From positions 215,102,553 through 215,166,552 of the forward strand of contig CM048552.1 of assembly GCA_026413225.1 (NCBI GenBank): a stretch of DNA of 64,000 nucleotides. Direction: 5' to 3'. The number at the start of each line of letters is the position of its first letter. Position 1 is the first letter of the stretch. Of the stretch, positions 1 through 11,700 are shown piece by piece. The notes below the pieces were generated by a model, which saw only the letters and a program-made list of their open reading frames with translations, was not told the origin of the DNA and made no database searches. A program made the position numbers and the translations under genes. The stretch is from Otis tarda (Eukaryota; Chordata; Aves; Otidiformes; Otididae).

Positions 1-3000
1 ACACAGGTCTGTCTGTCTGTCTGTCTCCCCTTTTTCCGCTCCTTATTTTTCATTTTCCTTCCCCTGTTCTCATCCAGGTGAGGGGAAAGGGAGGCGATAA
101 GCTATAACAATGTTATCAAAAGTCTGGTGCTAAAACTAACTGGTGGGACTGGGCAATTGTGGGGCAGTGCAGTTCAGCCTGACTGCCTATGGGTACCTAA
201 AACCCTGCATTATTTGGTAAGAAAAAGCAGCATTTCTTAATAAAGATCAAGGCATCATTATTTTTACCGACAATCAGGAAATCCCAGACACCCGGGATCT
301 CAGCTACTCCCCCTGCAGAAAGTTTTTGGTACAAATTTACACAGCTTACCCTGTACTTTGGGATTAAGGGGATAAATTGGGGCGAAAAGCCTGATCCGTG
401 CTCCTTTTCTTGTCCTCTCACCAGAGGCAACGGGCCCATCACGTCTCTCCTCCGCAGATGGATGCGGCCGGTGGAAAACTGCTCAGCAGAGCACGCGCGT
501 GGGCTATTAATACCTACAGGGGAGGATTAAAAATAACCGGGTCTGCGTTCGGTTTCTGGTTTGTAAAGGACAGGATTGATATACGAGGGGACCGACGACC
601 AAAGCCAAGCCTAAGCGAGCGGGAGGTGCCAAAAAGGCGAAACAGCAGCCCTGGATTGAGCCCGTGCCCCGAGCCAAGGGCGGACACGGAGAGCTGGATC
701 GGTGCTGGGGACAGGGATGCTCACCGCCGGTTTCTCGCACCTACGCCTGGCACACTAACCCACTGCGCTACTCAGCCTCTGTAAATACCGTCGCCTCGGC
801 GTGATTAAGCCTGAGATTAAGTGCTTAGTCACCAGAGCCTATAAAATGTTTTTTGTCAGCTAGGACCCCAAGATTGGGGTGGGAAGAGGTGATGAGCCCG
901 AGTTCCTCTGCTTGTTGGCTCGGGGCTGCTGCCTCGGACACGCGCCCGCAGGCAGAATCGGACTCGCGGCGCGTTTGTGGCTCCAAGCTGCCCGCTACCA
1001 AAGATCTCGCCGGCTGCGTTTGCCGGTTGCGGCGCGGCCCGTGAACCGGAGAGCTGAGACTGCAGCAGCGGCGAGGAGAGATGCTGCCTGCCCTCTCTTT
1101 GGGCTGAGAGCGGAGGTTTTTCCAGCGGCTCTGAGCTGAGCGTTACATGCTGCTTGCAAAGCGTGGGTGTTTAGGATGCTCCGCTCCTGAGGAAGGCAAG
1201 GAGTGTGTTGTGAGTTCCGGAGGGCGCAGGATGAGGCCTTCCCAGGCCTGACACCGTGAAGCGCCAAGCCAAGGGCAGCTCAAGAACTGGAAAGCCGTTT
1301 CCTAACCTCAGCGGTCCCTGCCGCGTCCTTCCCACCTGCCAGCCCGCTCCCTTTCTTCGTGCTCTGCCTGCGCTTCTTCAGGACAAAGCACTTCGGCTGC
1401 TTTGACCCCAGATCGGATTAAAAACGGCAGTTAGGCCCAAAAATGCACCCGTCCCTCCCCGTGCGGCGTGCAATCAACTGGCGGGGATGTCAATGCTGCC
1501 TGCGTTTAGAGTTGCGCTGCCTTTCTGGCAGTGCCCTCCCCTGAGAGAGGGAAAGGAAAGGACGGAGTTGCTGCTATTACCAGGAGGCACAAGAGAACTG
1601 GGCGCGCAGGATACACAAATAACAACCCAAAAAGATGCGCCGCAGAGCGACAGTGCCTGCGGGGAGGCTCCGCAGCGAGCTGCAGGGACGCTCCTGTGTG
1701 CCCCCCGCTCCATGCAGAAACCGGGGGCAGAAAACCAACCTGGAATACCGTGGGAGCCCTGGGCAGTTCGCAGGCGATCTGGAATAAACCGTGTGCGGTA
1801 AAATTGCCATGGAAACACTGTACCGGCCGCGCTCAGCCCCGAGGCTCTGCGGCGCAGGGCTGCGCAGAGCTGTACCGTCGACAGAGCTAACCCGGTTTGT
1901 TGCGGGTGAGGATTCAGTCTGCGGCACCGGATCGCCGAGGATGCTAACGTGACCGTACAGACGGGTTGTATTTCTGGTATTCGGTGACATCGCGGTGCGC
2001 TTAGCCATTCTTCTGCGGAAAAAAAACCATCAAACACTTTGGTAAGAAGCAAATACGTGCATCGCTGTTGGGGGGTACGACACTGAGACGCTGCAAACCC
2101 CACCCTGCCAGGAGGACAGATACATTTACCCACGCAAAGGAGAACGGATTCGCTCTTTACCCCTGCATTGCGCGGCTGCAAACCCCAAACAGGAGCTATG
2201 CGTGGTTCACTAGTCTCTATTAACTTCCATGATTTCGTTTAGAAGAAAACTCATTTTGGGGGCACAGACAGTGATCTGCCATTCCGTAGTTGCGATTATG
2301 CTTACACGGGGGAGCTCCGGGTTTGGTAACGGCGGCACAGAGAGCAGGGCCTTTCCCTGAAAGCACCAGCAACGCAGTCCCACGCATGCGTACGTGGATG
2401 CGCCGGCTCTTTTTGGCTAGGGAGAAGTCATTCCCCCCAGCTGAGCCCTGCCACGGTCCCCGCTGGCTCGGGCAGCTCCCGGCACGTGAGCCGGCGGCTG
2501 CCAGCAGCCTGTCAGCCCTTCTCCTCCCAGCCTGGCTCGTATTTATCGCCGGCAATGCGGCCTCTCCCGTGGTTTTTAGCCCCTAGACTGTTTGCTGCTG
2601 CCCAGTTTGGTCTGAGCACGCTGAGCCTCAATTAGGCAAAACGATACAGGAGGGGGAAAACTTAAAAATGTTGGCTTTCCTTCCCTTGTAGATTAATTTC
2701 CTATTTTCTGGCTTTCCTCCACAGCCAGAAGGACTGCAAATTTTATCGTTAGTAAGAGATGAAAATAGGGATTTCTGCTGGCAGCATGCACGGGCGGTGA
2801 GTGCGGGGAGGCTCTGCAATCATCCCCACGAGAGCTGCGATGTGCCGGGCCCCAGCGCAGCGCGGTCCAGAGTCGTGGCGGCTTCTCTGTGCCGTGCTCT
2901 CTGTGACAGCACGGAAGCAGATGGGACGCAGTTTAACTTTCCTGTAGCAACATAATCAGCTTTAAAAACTCCTCCTGTGGCCGATTAACCCTCAAATACA

Positions 3001-5029
3001 TTGGATTTAGTTGTCACCTCCCGTGAGGTCAGTGTTTTTTCCAGGCCAACACAACAAATCTCCATCTAAGCTGTATCATCTCTTCTCTTTTTCTATGATT
3101 GCCCTGCTCTGGAGCTGCTCGGGCTGCCTGCCATCTGCCAGAGGCACCGTGGTGCCTCGGAGCTAGCTAACCAAAATCCTCTCACGGGGAAATATTTGGA
3201 AGCCAGATCATCACTCTCTGACTTCGGATGCGTTGGCAAGATCCTGAGAAGTTTCCAACCCTCCACGCCGTGGTTATTCTTGGTAAAGAAATAACAGGTG
3301 GAGATTTTTATCTTCTGTGAGGCTGGTTTATCTGTTCTTCAGGGAAATAATCACGGAGGAGCACTGACATCTGAGAGAATGAGAATTCTCCTACCTAGAT
3401 ATCTGAAATAAAAATCCTGCTTTTAATCACGGCTACGTAGCTGAGTGCTGAACGCAGATTGTGGGCACCATCCTCCGTGAAGCCACTCAGTGAGGTCCAA
3501 GGTTTCACCTGCCTGCTCTGACGGCAAAAAAATCACCATTCAGAATAACTTAAAGCTTTCATTAAGCATATAGGAATAATCATTTTTAAAAAAGGCAAGA
3601 ATTGAAGTATTTGGAGTCTGAAGATTAATTGTAACAACATCTCTTACTGCCTTTCCAAATCGCTACAGAGTTTTTGTAAGAAACACTCCTGTTTGGCAGG
3701 CTTTGGAGAGGGATTTAACACAGCCGTTGTCCTTTTTGGGAATGAAAACAAAGGTTTTACGGGCTGGAGCTCCTGTTATGCTAGGCTCTGGCCTTCTTTC
3801 CATGAAAACAAAACACAAAGGAGAAGAAAAGAGCAGCAAAGGTATGAAAAACAGGTGCTGTGCCTCATGCTGACTGTCAGGTGCAAATTCATTCCCCCAA
3901 ATCCATCCGGAGATGGAGTATCCCACACACTTGCTGTTTGAGTCATCTACTATGCCCGATTTCCTCACTCTGTCAGTGTCTGGACTCCTCTTCTGTACCA
4001 GGAACAACCTTAGGAGAGTCCTTCAGTGACAACAGAGGACTTATGCTGACTTCCTTCCGTCTTATCTCCTGTTGCCTTCTATCAGTAATTCACTCTAACA
4101 GACCAATCTAAAGGTCCATCTCCCCCCAGCCGAGCCAGACCTCTGCAACGGAGGATTTGTTTGGAAGATGTCCCTTCAGGACACTGACTGGAGAGATTTG
4201 AAGGCAAGAGACGTTAAATTGAGACTCCTAAGCTTTCATAGATGGGTCATTCCCTTCTATATTTAGTTTTCAACAAGATCCTTTTTCTGTGCTGCTTCCG
4301 TGCAGCCTCCCCATGCCTTTGTCGTCCCCCAGTTGCGTCTTCCTCTCCCTTTGGTCCCTCTTTCCACCTCCCCCAGGAGCCTGTGCTGCTCCCAACCCCG
4401 CCATTGCGTCCCCTGGGCAGCAGTCCCACCACGCTCCACCCATCTTCCCCGAAGCCTCGCATTCCTCTGCAGTGCCTGCTGTCGCTATGGCAACCTCGGT
4501 GAGGATGCTCAGCGGGGTGAGGATGCTCGGCGGGGTGAGGATGCTCGGCGGGATGAGGATGCTCGGCGGGATGTGGTCACCGCTGCGACCTTCTGCTCGG
4601 GGGCAGACAATTCAATTAGAACTGAAGCGAACAGGGAAGGGAAGGCCGGGGTTATGATTTTCCTCCCAATGGCAATTTAATGGCTGCTGAGGCCGGCCTG
4701 CAAAGGCCTCCGCGCGGCAGGCTGCTCCCCGGGGTAGCCCCGTTTCCATTATCCCATGGGAGGGCACGGATCACACACTCAGCAGCGGGAAGGCCGCCTC
4801 GGAGGCTAGAGAAGGGGCACAGCTAGAGAGGTTTTTAGCTTTTTCCTCATGCAGATCACCCAGGAGCGCCTGTTTAGCAGGGTGGTAAGAAATATAATTA
4901 TTCTTTTTTTTCGCCTCAAGGAAAAGGATGGAGCTTCCACCCCCTCTCTGCCTCCACCCTCAGGCCTCCTGAAGGCCAAGCCCTACGTGACACTGAGCCG
5001 CCCACGGGGCCGGTGCCAGCACCCCCACG
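1..5029. other. Intergenic region upstream of PGM2L1, no recognisable gene
   Basis: It begins with a short TCTG repeat (7-28). I see no coding exon that resembles a known protein; in particular nothing matches KCNE3, which I recall as the upstream neighbour in human. CpG-rich patches occur around 850-1150 and 1640-1880. The only repeats are the four 19-bp units at 4499. A conserved noncoding function is possible but cannot be judged from one sequence. Confidence 0.6.
4499..4573. repeat. 19-bp tandem repeat, four copies
   Basis: Four adjacent copies of GTGAGGATGCTCGGCGGG-type units differ by one or two bases. They lie about 1 kb upstream of the PGM2L1 start codon. Confidence 0.9.
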
Positions 5030-5172
5030 GGGAGCCCGGAGCCGCGGGCAGGACGGAGGCCTCCGAGGCGACAGACATGGCTACCGGCGAGGGGATGCGG
5101 CGGGAAAAGCGGGACCTCCGCTGCCCCCCTCAGCCCACCCCGAGGCCAAGCCGCCGAGCCGCCAAGGCCGCC

Positions 5173-5255
5173 GGGAGTTGTAGTTTCTCCCCGCCAGCCC
5201 TTCCCGCCATAATACAGCCCGCGAGCGGCGTTTGGACTACACTTCCCGTCATGCC
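5173..5255. promoter_or_regulatory. Two inverted ZNF143 (Staf)-type motifs
   Basis: GGGAGTTGTAGT at 5173-5184 is the reverse form, and ACTACACTTCCCGTCATGCC at 5236-5255 the forward form, of the ACTACAnnTCCC-type motif bound by ZNF143, often with a THAP11 extension (GCATGCC-like). They sit about 50 bp apart in opposite orientation in the CpG island, upstream of the inferred start of PGM2L1. Binding itself is inferred. Confidence 0.6.
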
Positions 5256-5540
5256 TTGCGGCGGAGGGAGCGGCGGGCCAGGCGGGATTGGCAGAGCGGC
5301 GGCGTGGGGGCGGGGCCTCGGTTGTTGTGCAGCGGCGGCGGCGGTGGGCGGTGCTCGGGTTGGGGGCGGGGCCGGGCGTGAGCGCTCCGACTGTTGCCGG
5401 TGGAGGCGGCCGGTCGCCGTTAGCAGCGTTGGGCTGAGGTAAATAACGGCCGCCGCGGGGATCCCCGGGCTCCCCTTGTCGCCTCCCCCGTGCGCTGGGG
5501 CACCGGTCCGCTTCCTCTCGGTCTTCCCCTCCCTCAGGTG

Positions 5541-5558
5541 ATGCGCGTCGCGGAGTGA
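5541..5558 (+). CDS. Upstream mini-ORF in the PGM2L1 5' UTR
   Basis: ATG CGC GTC GCG GAG TGA encodes five residues and ends 50 nt before the main ATG. The context has G at -3 but C at +4, so moderate initiation is expected. It lies just after a possible 5'-UTR splice acceptor (5536-5537). Whether it is translated is unknown. Confidence 0.35.
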   Translation: MRVAE

Positions 5559-5608
5559 AGCCGCTGCCATCATCATCTTCATCTTCCTCCCCCTCGCAAA
5601 CAGCGATC

Positions 5609-5719
5609 ATGGGCGAGCGCGGAGCCCCCGGGGACGTCAACTCGAACGTGCTGGTCGCCCGCAGCACCGGCGACGCGCAGCTGGACAAGGCGGTGTGGCA
5701 GTGGCTCAGCTGGGACAAG
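5609..5719 (+). CDS. PGM2L1: PGM2L1 coding exon 1
   Basis: Encodes residues 1-37, from [10 protein letters not shown] to QWLSWDK, and ends in phase 0 at AAG|GTGGGT. The [13 protein letters not shown] segment corresponds to the N-terminal helix before domain 1. The exon lies inside the CpG island. The first ATG in this frame has a strong Kozak context, and the resulting N-terminus aligns without gaps to the recalled human one (37 residues to WDK). Confidence 0.95.
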
Positions 5720-8700
5720 GTGGGTGTGTGGCCGGGGGGCGGGAAACCCCCGTTCCCCCCCCCCCCAAAAAACGCGATGAGGCCTTCTTCTCCCTCCCGG
5801 TTTTGTCATCGTGCCCATCGCGTTTGTCTCCTTCCCATCCAGCCCAGTGCTGAGGGCGATGTCCATTCCCTTCTCCCACCCCAGGGCCCCCTGCGTTCCC
5901 TCTGCAGGGCCCGTTCCCCTGAGGTGGGGGTCGGCCTTCCTTCCAAAAAAAAAAAACCCGTTATTTTGGTCTCGCCAGGCTGTAAGTGAGGCGTTCTCAG
6001 CCGGGGAGAGGGGACAGGTGAGGCGTGCGGCCGTTCCTGGCGAAGGGACGGTGCGATGTCATCTCGCTGGCGCGCGGAGCGCGGCACCTGCTTCGTCTCA
6101 CTCCCGCTTCTTCGTTAAGGCACAGCCACGCGTCCTGTGAAACCAGCTTGAAGGAAAGGATTCGTTACTGGCTTGAAATGCAGTTAAAGTGGAGTGGCAG
6201 TGGTTTGTTTTTCGTAGCTTCCTGGATTTAAGACCCTCCCCAGGGCAGAAACAGGCTCCCGAGGTCTCGGTTCTGGCGTTCTCCTTCCTCCCTTTCAGCT
6301 CCAGCGAGGTGTCGAGAGCACTGCAGGCTTGCTTTGTTTTGATTAAACCGTCCAAAGCAAATTTGGGGCCGTAATAACGTGGCGGTGGAGGTTATTTTGC
6401 TTAACTCATTGTTGACAGGGTGACTTTTCTTTTTTTTTTTCAGCTACTTTGTCCAAACGTCACAGCCTGTGTGTTAAAAAATATCTTGGAGATGGAGGAG
6501 GGTAAACTACCAGTGGTTTAGGTTTCTGTCTGTGGCTTCTTTTTTTTTTTTTTTTCCCCTTTTTACTTTAACGAGAGTGATTGCCAATGTGTTTCTGCTG
6601 TTTCCTCTTTAGTTTCATCCCATCAGGATGAAAGCAAGGAGGGCTACAGGTAAATTCTACATGACAGCCCTTAGATGAGCTCTCTGCTACTTGGAAATGT
6701 GCTCTCTTCTTTCGTTTCAGCAGAAATTAACACTTGCCATCTGCACATTCTACGCTCAGAGCTGCTGTTGTGAACATATCTGGCAACAGTGGCGTGGGGG
6801 AGGGAAGGAAAGGAAAAGGGAAGTAACATTCCTGATAATACACTCGATAACGCGGTATTATCAGGAATGCTTTTTTCCGTATTTGCAGCCTGTTGGTTGG
6901 TTTTAGGGCTTTTTTGGAATGCCTCTTTAATTTTTGTGATTTTTTTTTTTAAGGTGTGTTTCAAGAGGAAAGGGACTTGGTAATTAGAGACCAATAACCT
7001 GCTGCTGTCATTCAGCTTGCAATATTTTTTTCTTATTAAGATTTTAAATTGAAATTTTGAGGATAAAAATGGGAAAATAAAGTCTGGGAATCTCAACATT
7101 TAAAAAGTGTGAGTTCTCCTACTTCATACATGTTTAGGATAAAAAAAAATAAGATTACTGGGGAAAAACATTTTGATTAAAACCAGCAATAGTGAAATAT
7201 TCTATAGCTCCTTCTAAGGCCAAAATTAACCAATAAAATACAAACTGAAGAGTGAATTTGGTTGTACCAGTTTGCCTTTGCTTCCCTAGGTGATAATCGT
7301 GACCTTTCCTACAAGGCTGCTTGAACTTGTTACTTGGAGAGATTTCAAAGAGAGTTCCTGTGAATTTTGAGAGCTCGGAATCGCTTGGAGAAGGAGGGCT
7401 GCACGGGTAGTTCAGAAGCACTGGCGGTTGCTCTGTAGAGGATGTTTAAAAAAAAAAAAATAAAATAAAAAAAGGTGAGGGTATTGTGGGGTGGGAAGGT
7501 GAGGAGAAACCAGCAAGCATGGCGGGAGGAAGGATTGTTTGTCTCATGCCCTGGTATTTCACCGCAAACCTAGGAAATGAGGTCTCTGTAGGTTTGCTGC
7601 TTATCAAACGACTTGGCAAGGAGCTGTCTCACCCCTTTCCCACCCCCGGCTGCCTTGGCTGTAGGGAATTTTGCTGCCTCTGATCAAGGAAAAAAATCTA
7701 TGCGCTACATCCACAGCTGTATTTCGCTGCGGGGAGCTTTTGTCCTCTAACTTAATTGAAAATTACTTGCTGTAATTAATTCTTAGAGCTGTTCATCCTT
7801 GTTGATGTGGGTATACATGCTAACCTCTTCTGGAACCGTAACTGGTGATGGGCTGGAGCCTGGGCGGGTGGGGGGAACCTGACCATGCCATGATCCTCCT
7901 GCTTCCCTCCTCTCTCAGCATCTTCATAAATGCTTCTGGCAACCGACTTAAAGGAAGCTCATTAACTAATCTCCCTCCTTTGCCATTCTGTCTCCTTAAT
8001 TGCTGCGTGTTTACTTTTTACTTTGAGACAGGCTTGGAGGCACAAGGGGCCCACCTCTTGTTCGGTCCTCCTTGGTAAACTATGCGAACAATTAGTCATT
8101 GTTCTGTGTTTTCTGCCTTTAATGCCACTTCATCCATTCTCTAACTTTCCTCTTGTGCTTCCACATCTGCCTCGAGTCTCCTAAAGGAGGCTGACTTGTG
8201 TAGGAAGCTGTGTCAGAGCCGCTGCCTCCAAGAAAACCGCTTCTCTTTAGAGCAAACGTTAAAACTTTGGACCTTGCTTGCAGTAATGACTTTATGTGCT
8301 TGTCTTAGGTCGCTTTACAGAGCCTCAAGAATGTTCCGCACGCAGAGCCGCACGAACGTGAGGCGTGCGCAGTTCGGTAGCCGAGCACTTGTTGTACGTA
8401 GCAGCAGAGGAGGTTGCGGTAGGTCTGAGATAAAAAATGCCCTCTTGCTTTCCCTCGCTAAGTCCTCACACTGTAAAAATGACACTTAAGCCCAAGCTGT
8501 TGGCAGCTGGTTTATTAATTAGCGCTGTAGGTTCGCTGACCCACGTTCCTCGGGCACGCTCAGCGTAGCCCAGCTTTTCCCATCCTCAGTAAAGATACGG
8601 AGGAGCGTTTGTGCGCAAACCGTTCCCGGGCTGTGGTTGGGGTGGGGTGTACCTTGGAGAAGGGGATGTTTTGTGGTTATTACAAAGGCACTGTTAGAAC

Positions 8701-11700
8701 GTCACGTGGGGGAAAAAATTGAATTAATTCTCCAGGAGCTGCATGCGCAGGCCTCTTTCGCCGTACCCTTGTTTTATTTTTATTCATGGACTCGCTGTCA
8801 GTGCACAAAAGTAGCACAGATAGCTTCCTACTTACTAACAAGGTGGCTTGGTTGGTTTTATTTATTTATTAGAATCATAGAATCATAGAATCATAGAATG
8901 GTTAGAGTTGGAAGGGACCTTCAAAGGTCATCTAGTCCAACCCCCCTGCAAGAGCAGGGACATCCCTGACTAGATCAGGTTGCTCAGAGCCTCATCCAGC
9001 CTGGCCTTGAACACTTCCAGGGATGGGGCATCCACCACCTCTCTGGGCAACCTGTTCCAGTGCTCTACAACTCTCATTGTAAAAAATTTTTTTCTAATAT
9101 CTAATCTAAACCTAGCTCCTTCTAATTTAAACCCATTACCCCTTGTCCTATCACAACAGGCCCTACTGAACAGTTTCTCCCCATCTTTCCTGTAGGCCCC
9201 CTTGAGGTATTGGAAGACCGCTCTCAGGTCTCCCCGGAGCCTCCTCTTCTCCAGGCTGAACAGCCCCAACTCTCTCAGCCTGGCGTGCCCTTCAGTGTTC
9301 TTTGAATCTTTGTGACTTGTAAGGTGTGTTTCAAGAGCAAGTGGACTTGGTAATTAGAGACCAATACCCTGCTCCTGTCATTCAACTTGCAATATTTTTT
9401 TCTTATAAAGACTTCTAAGTGAATTTTTAAAGAAAAAAAAAACCAAGGGAAAATAAAAATCTAGGAATTGGCCACAAAGGAGAAGAGGAGAAATTCTTCG
9501 AAATTACCTGTATGCATTGCAAGCTCTAACAGTAAAACATGGAAGATAAAATTGGGAATTATTGAAATTACTTGGTTTTGGGTAGACTGGGGCACAAAAC
9601 CCATCTTAGTACAGCCGAGGGTATTGAGAGCGCGCAAACAGCTCGGTGAAACAGGGGAAGCTCTGAAACAGCTCAAGTGCTGTGCTTTAGTGTCGGTTCT
9701 AAGACATTGAACAATATGAAGTCCATCAGGATATTCTTGAAGCTTATACTTCCTGGCATTACTCTCTGCCTGGATAAATAACTTACACTGTCTGTGTTGG
9801 TGTCGCCGTTCTCTTAACTTCCAGCTCTCAGAAATAAGGTTTGAGCGTTAAGCCTTGCTTTGTGTAATTTGGAACCCGCCTGCGTTAGCTGCTTCTGAGT
9901 TCATAAATCTGAGTATTCTGCATGACGTAGGATTTTTTTGGTGGGTTTTTAACTGCTGGTCTACACCTATTTGGGTGGTTTAACGATTTGAAAATATTCT
10001 GAGAGATGGATGAGTTTTATTCCGCATCAGATGGCAATGAGAGAAGCGCAGGAAGAAGGTAGCGTCGCCCTTCCGTGTGGTTGTACTTCCCCCTCCCCAC
10101 CTGCTGCAGCAATATTCCTGCAGTTCGGGAATCCGGGGTGGTGAGGGGGAAGGGAGTGGGTTTGGTATTGATCGGAGCTGCTGCAGCTGCACAAATGTTT
10201 TTCCCGACGGAAGAAAGGGGCCAGCACGTTGGTGGGAGCGGTCTGGGAGGGTGAGAACTGCCTCCTCCAGCAGCAGGGAGCTAGAAAGCATGGGTACAAC
10301 AGGCTGCAATCCAGATTTTTTAAAAAAGACATGCAGAAATGAGTGTAAAAAATCAGAAACAAAAAACCTTATGTAACTGGTTTTATATCGGGCCAATATC
10401 AGAGGTGGCTTGTCTGCTGGCCTGTGCAGCTGACTCCTGGGAGCCCTGCAGCACCCAGCCCTGGTGCTTTCCACCCTCCCGGGCTCCTCTGTGCAGATTT
10501 ATCCGTAGGCACACTTTATATTTATATATGTGTGCGTGTCGCATATCTATATGCACACACACATATTAAAAAAAATACATAAATAAATAAGGACAGCAAG
10601 GAGCAACCCCAAAAGTTTACCAAAAAAAGACACCACCAACTGGAAGAACCAGACAATGGGTTCATGAATCTGAAATTTTATTTTGAGGAACTTAACCTCC
10701 CTCCCACCCACCTTAAGTATGTAATCCTGCTTGGGTGTTCTCTGGCTGCTGGTAGGGCTGTGGTGGGGTTCAGAGATGGTGGGTGGTGGGGACGTGACTT
10801 TGTCCGCGGCTGTGGGGAGCTCCCAGCTACCTGTAGGACAATGACGGGGCATGGAGGTGGTGGAATACAGAGGTGGTGGGTGCTGTGGTGCTCCCTTTGT
10901 CCACGGCTGTGGGGAGCATCCAGTGGCCCGTACGGAGATGGAGGGTGGTAGGAAACAGAGGTGGTGCTGTGATGCTCCTTTTCTCCATGACTGTGATGGG
11001 CTTCCAGCTGCCTCTAGGTCTGTAGTGGGGTGTGGAGATGGAGGGTGATGCAGAAATCCCTTTGTCCTCAGCTATAGGGAGCTTCTGGCTGCTTGTAGGC
11101 CCATGATGGAGTATGGAAAAGGTGAGTGGTGTGGAGATCCCTTTGTTCTTGGCTCTGGGGAGCTTCCAGTAGCATGTAGGACCATAATGAGGTGTGGAGA
11201 TGGAGGATGGTGCAGAGGTCCCTTTGTCTGTGGCTCTGGGGGGCTTCCAGCTGCCTGTCAGCCCATGATGGGGTAGGGAGAAAGTGGATGGTGTGGAGAT
11301 ACCTTTGTCCTTGGCTGTGGGGAGCTTCCAGCTGCATGTAGGTCCGAGTCGGGTATGGAGATGGCTGATGGTGGGCTGCTCCCTTTGTCCATGACTGTGA
11401 TGGGCTTCTAGCTGCCTCTGGGACCATAATGGGGTGGAGGTGGAGGAACGGTGCAGAAATCCTTTTGTCTTTAGTTGTAGGGAGATTCCAGCTGCCTGTA
11501 GGACCACAACGGGGTATATTGGTGATTGATGGTGCAGTGCTGTCTTTGTCCTTGTCTGTGGGGAGCTTCCAGCTGTCTGTAGGACCATGATGGAGCACGG
11601 AGGAGGTGAGTGGTGTGGAGATACCTTTGTCCTTGGCTGTGGGGAGCTTCCAGCTGCATGTAGGACCATAACGGGTTGTGGAGGTGGAAGGTGGTGTGGA

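Larger units (their letters stand above)
5030..5608 (+). promoter_or_regulatory. PGM2L1: CpG-island promoter and 5' UTR of PGM2L1
   Basis: This stretch is CpG-dense, lacks an obvious TATA box and has GC boxes (GGGGCGGGGCC near 5308 and again near 5365) and an inverted CCAAT (ATTGG at 5287-5291). The start site is not defined by the sequence; I infer it lies around 5300-5440. The 5' UTR holds a five-codon upstream ORF at 5541-5558. Confidence 0.75.

Noticed and set aside
1-5000. KCNE3 or another known neighbour upstream of PGM2L1
   Set aside because: No frame resembles the conserved KCNE transmembrane segment or any other family I recognise.
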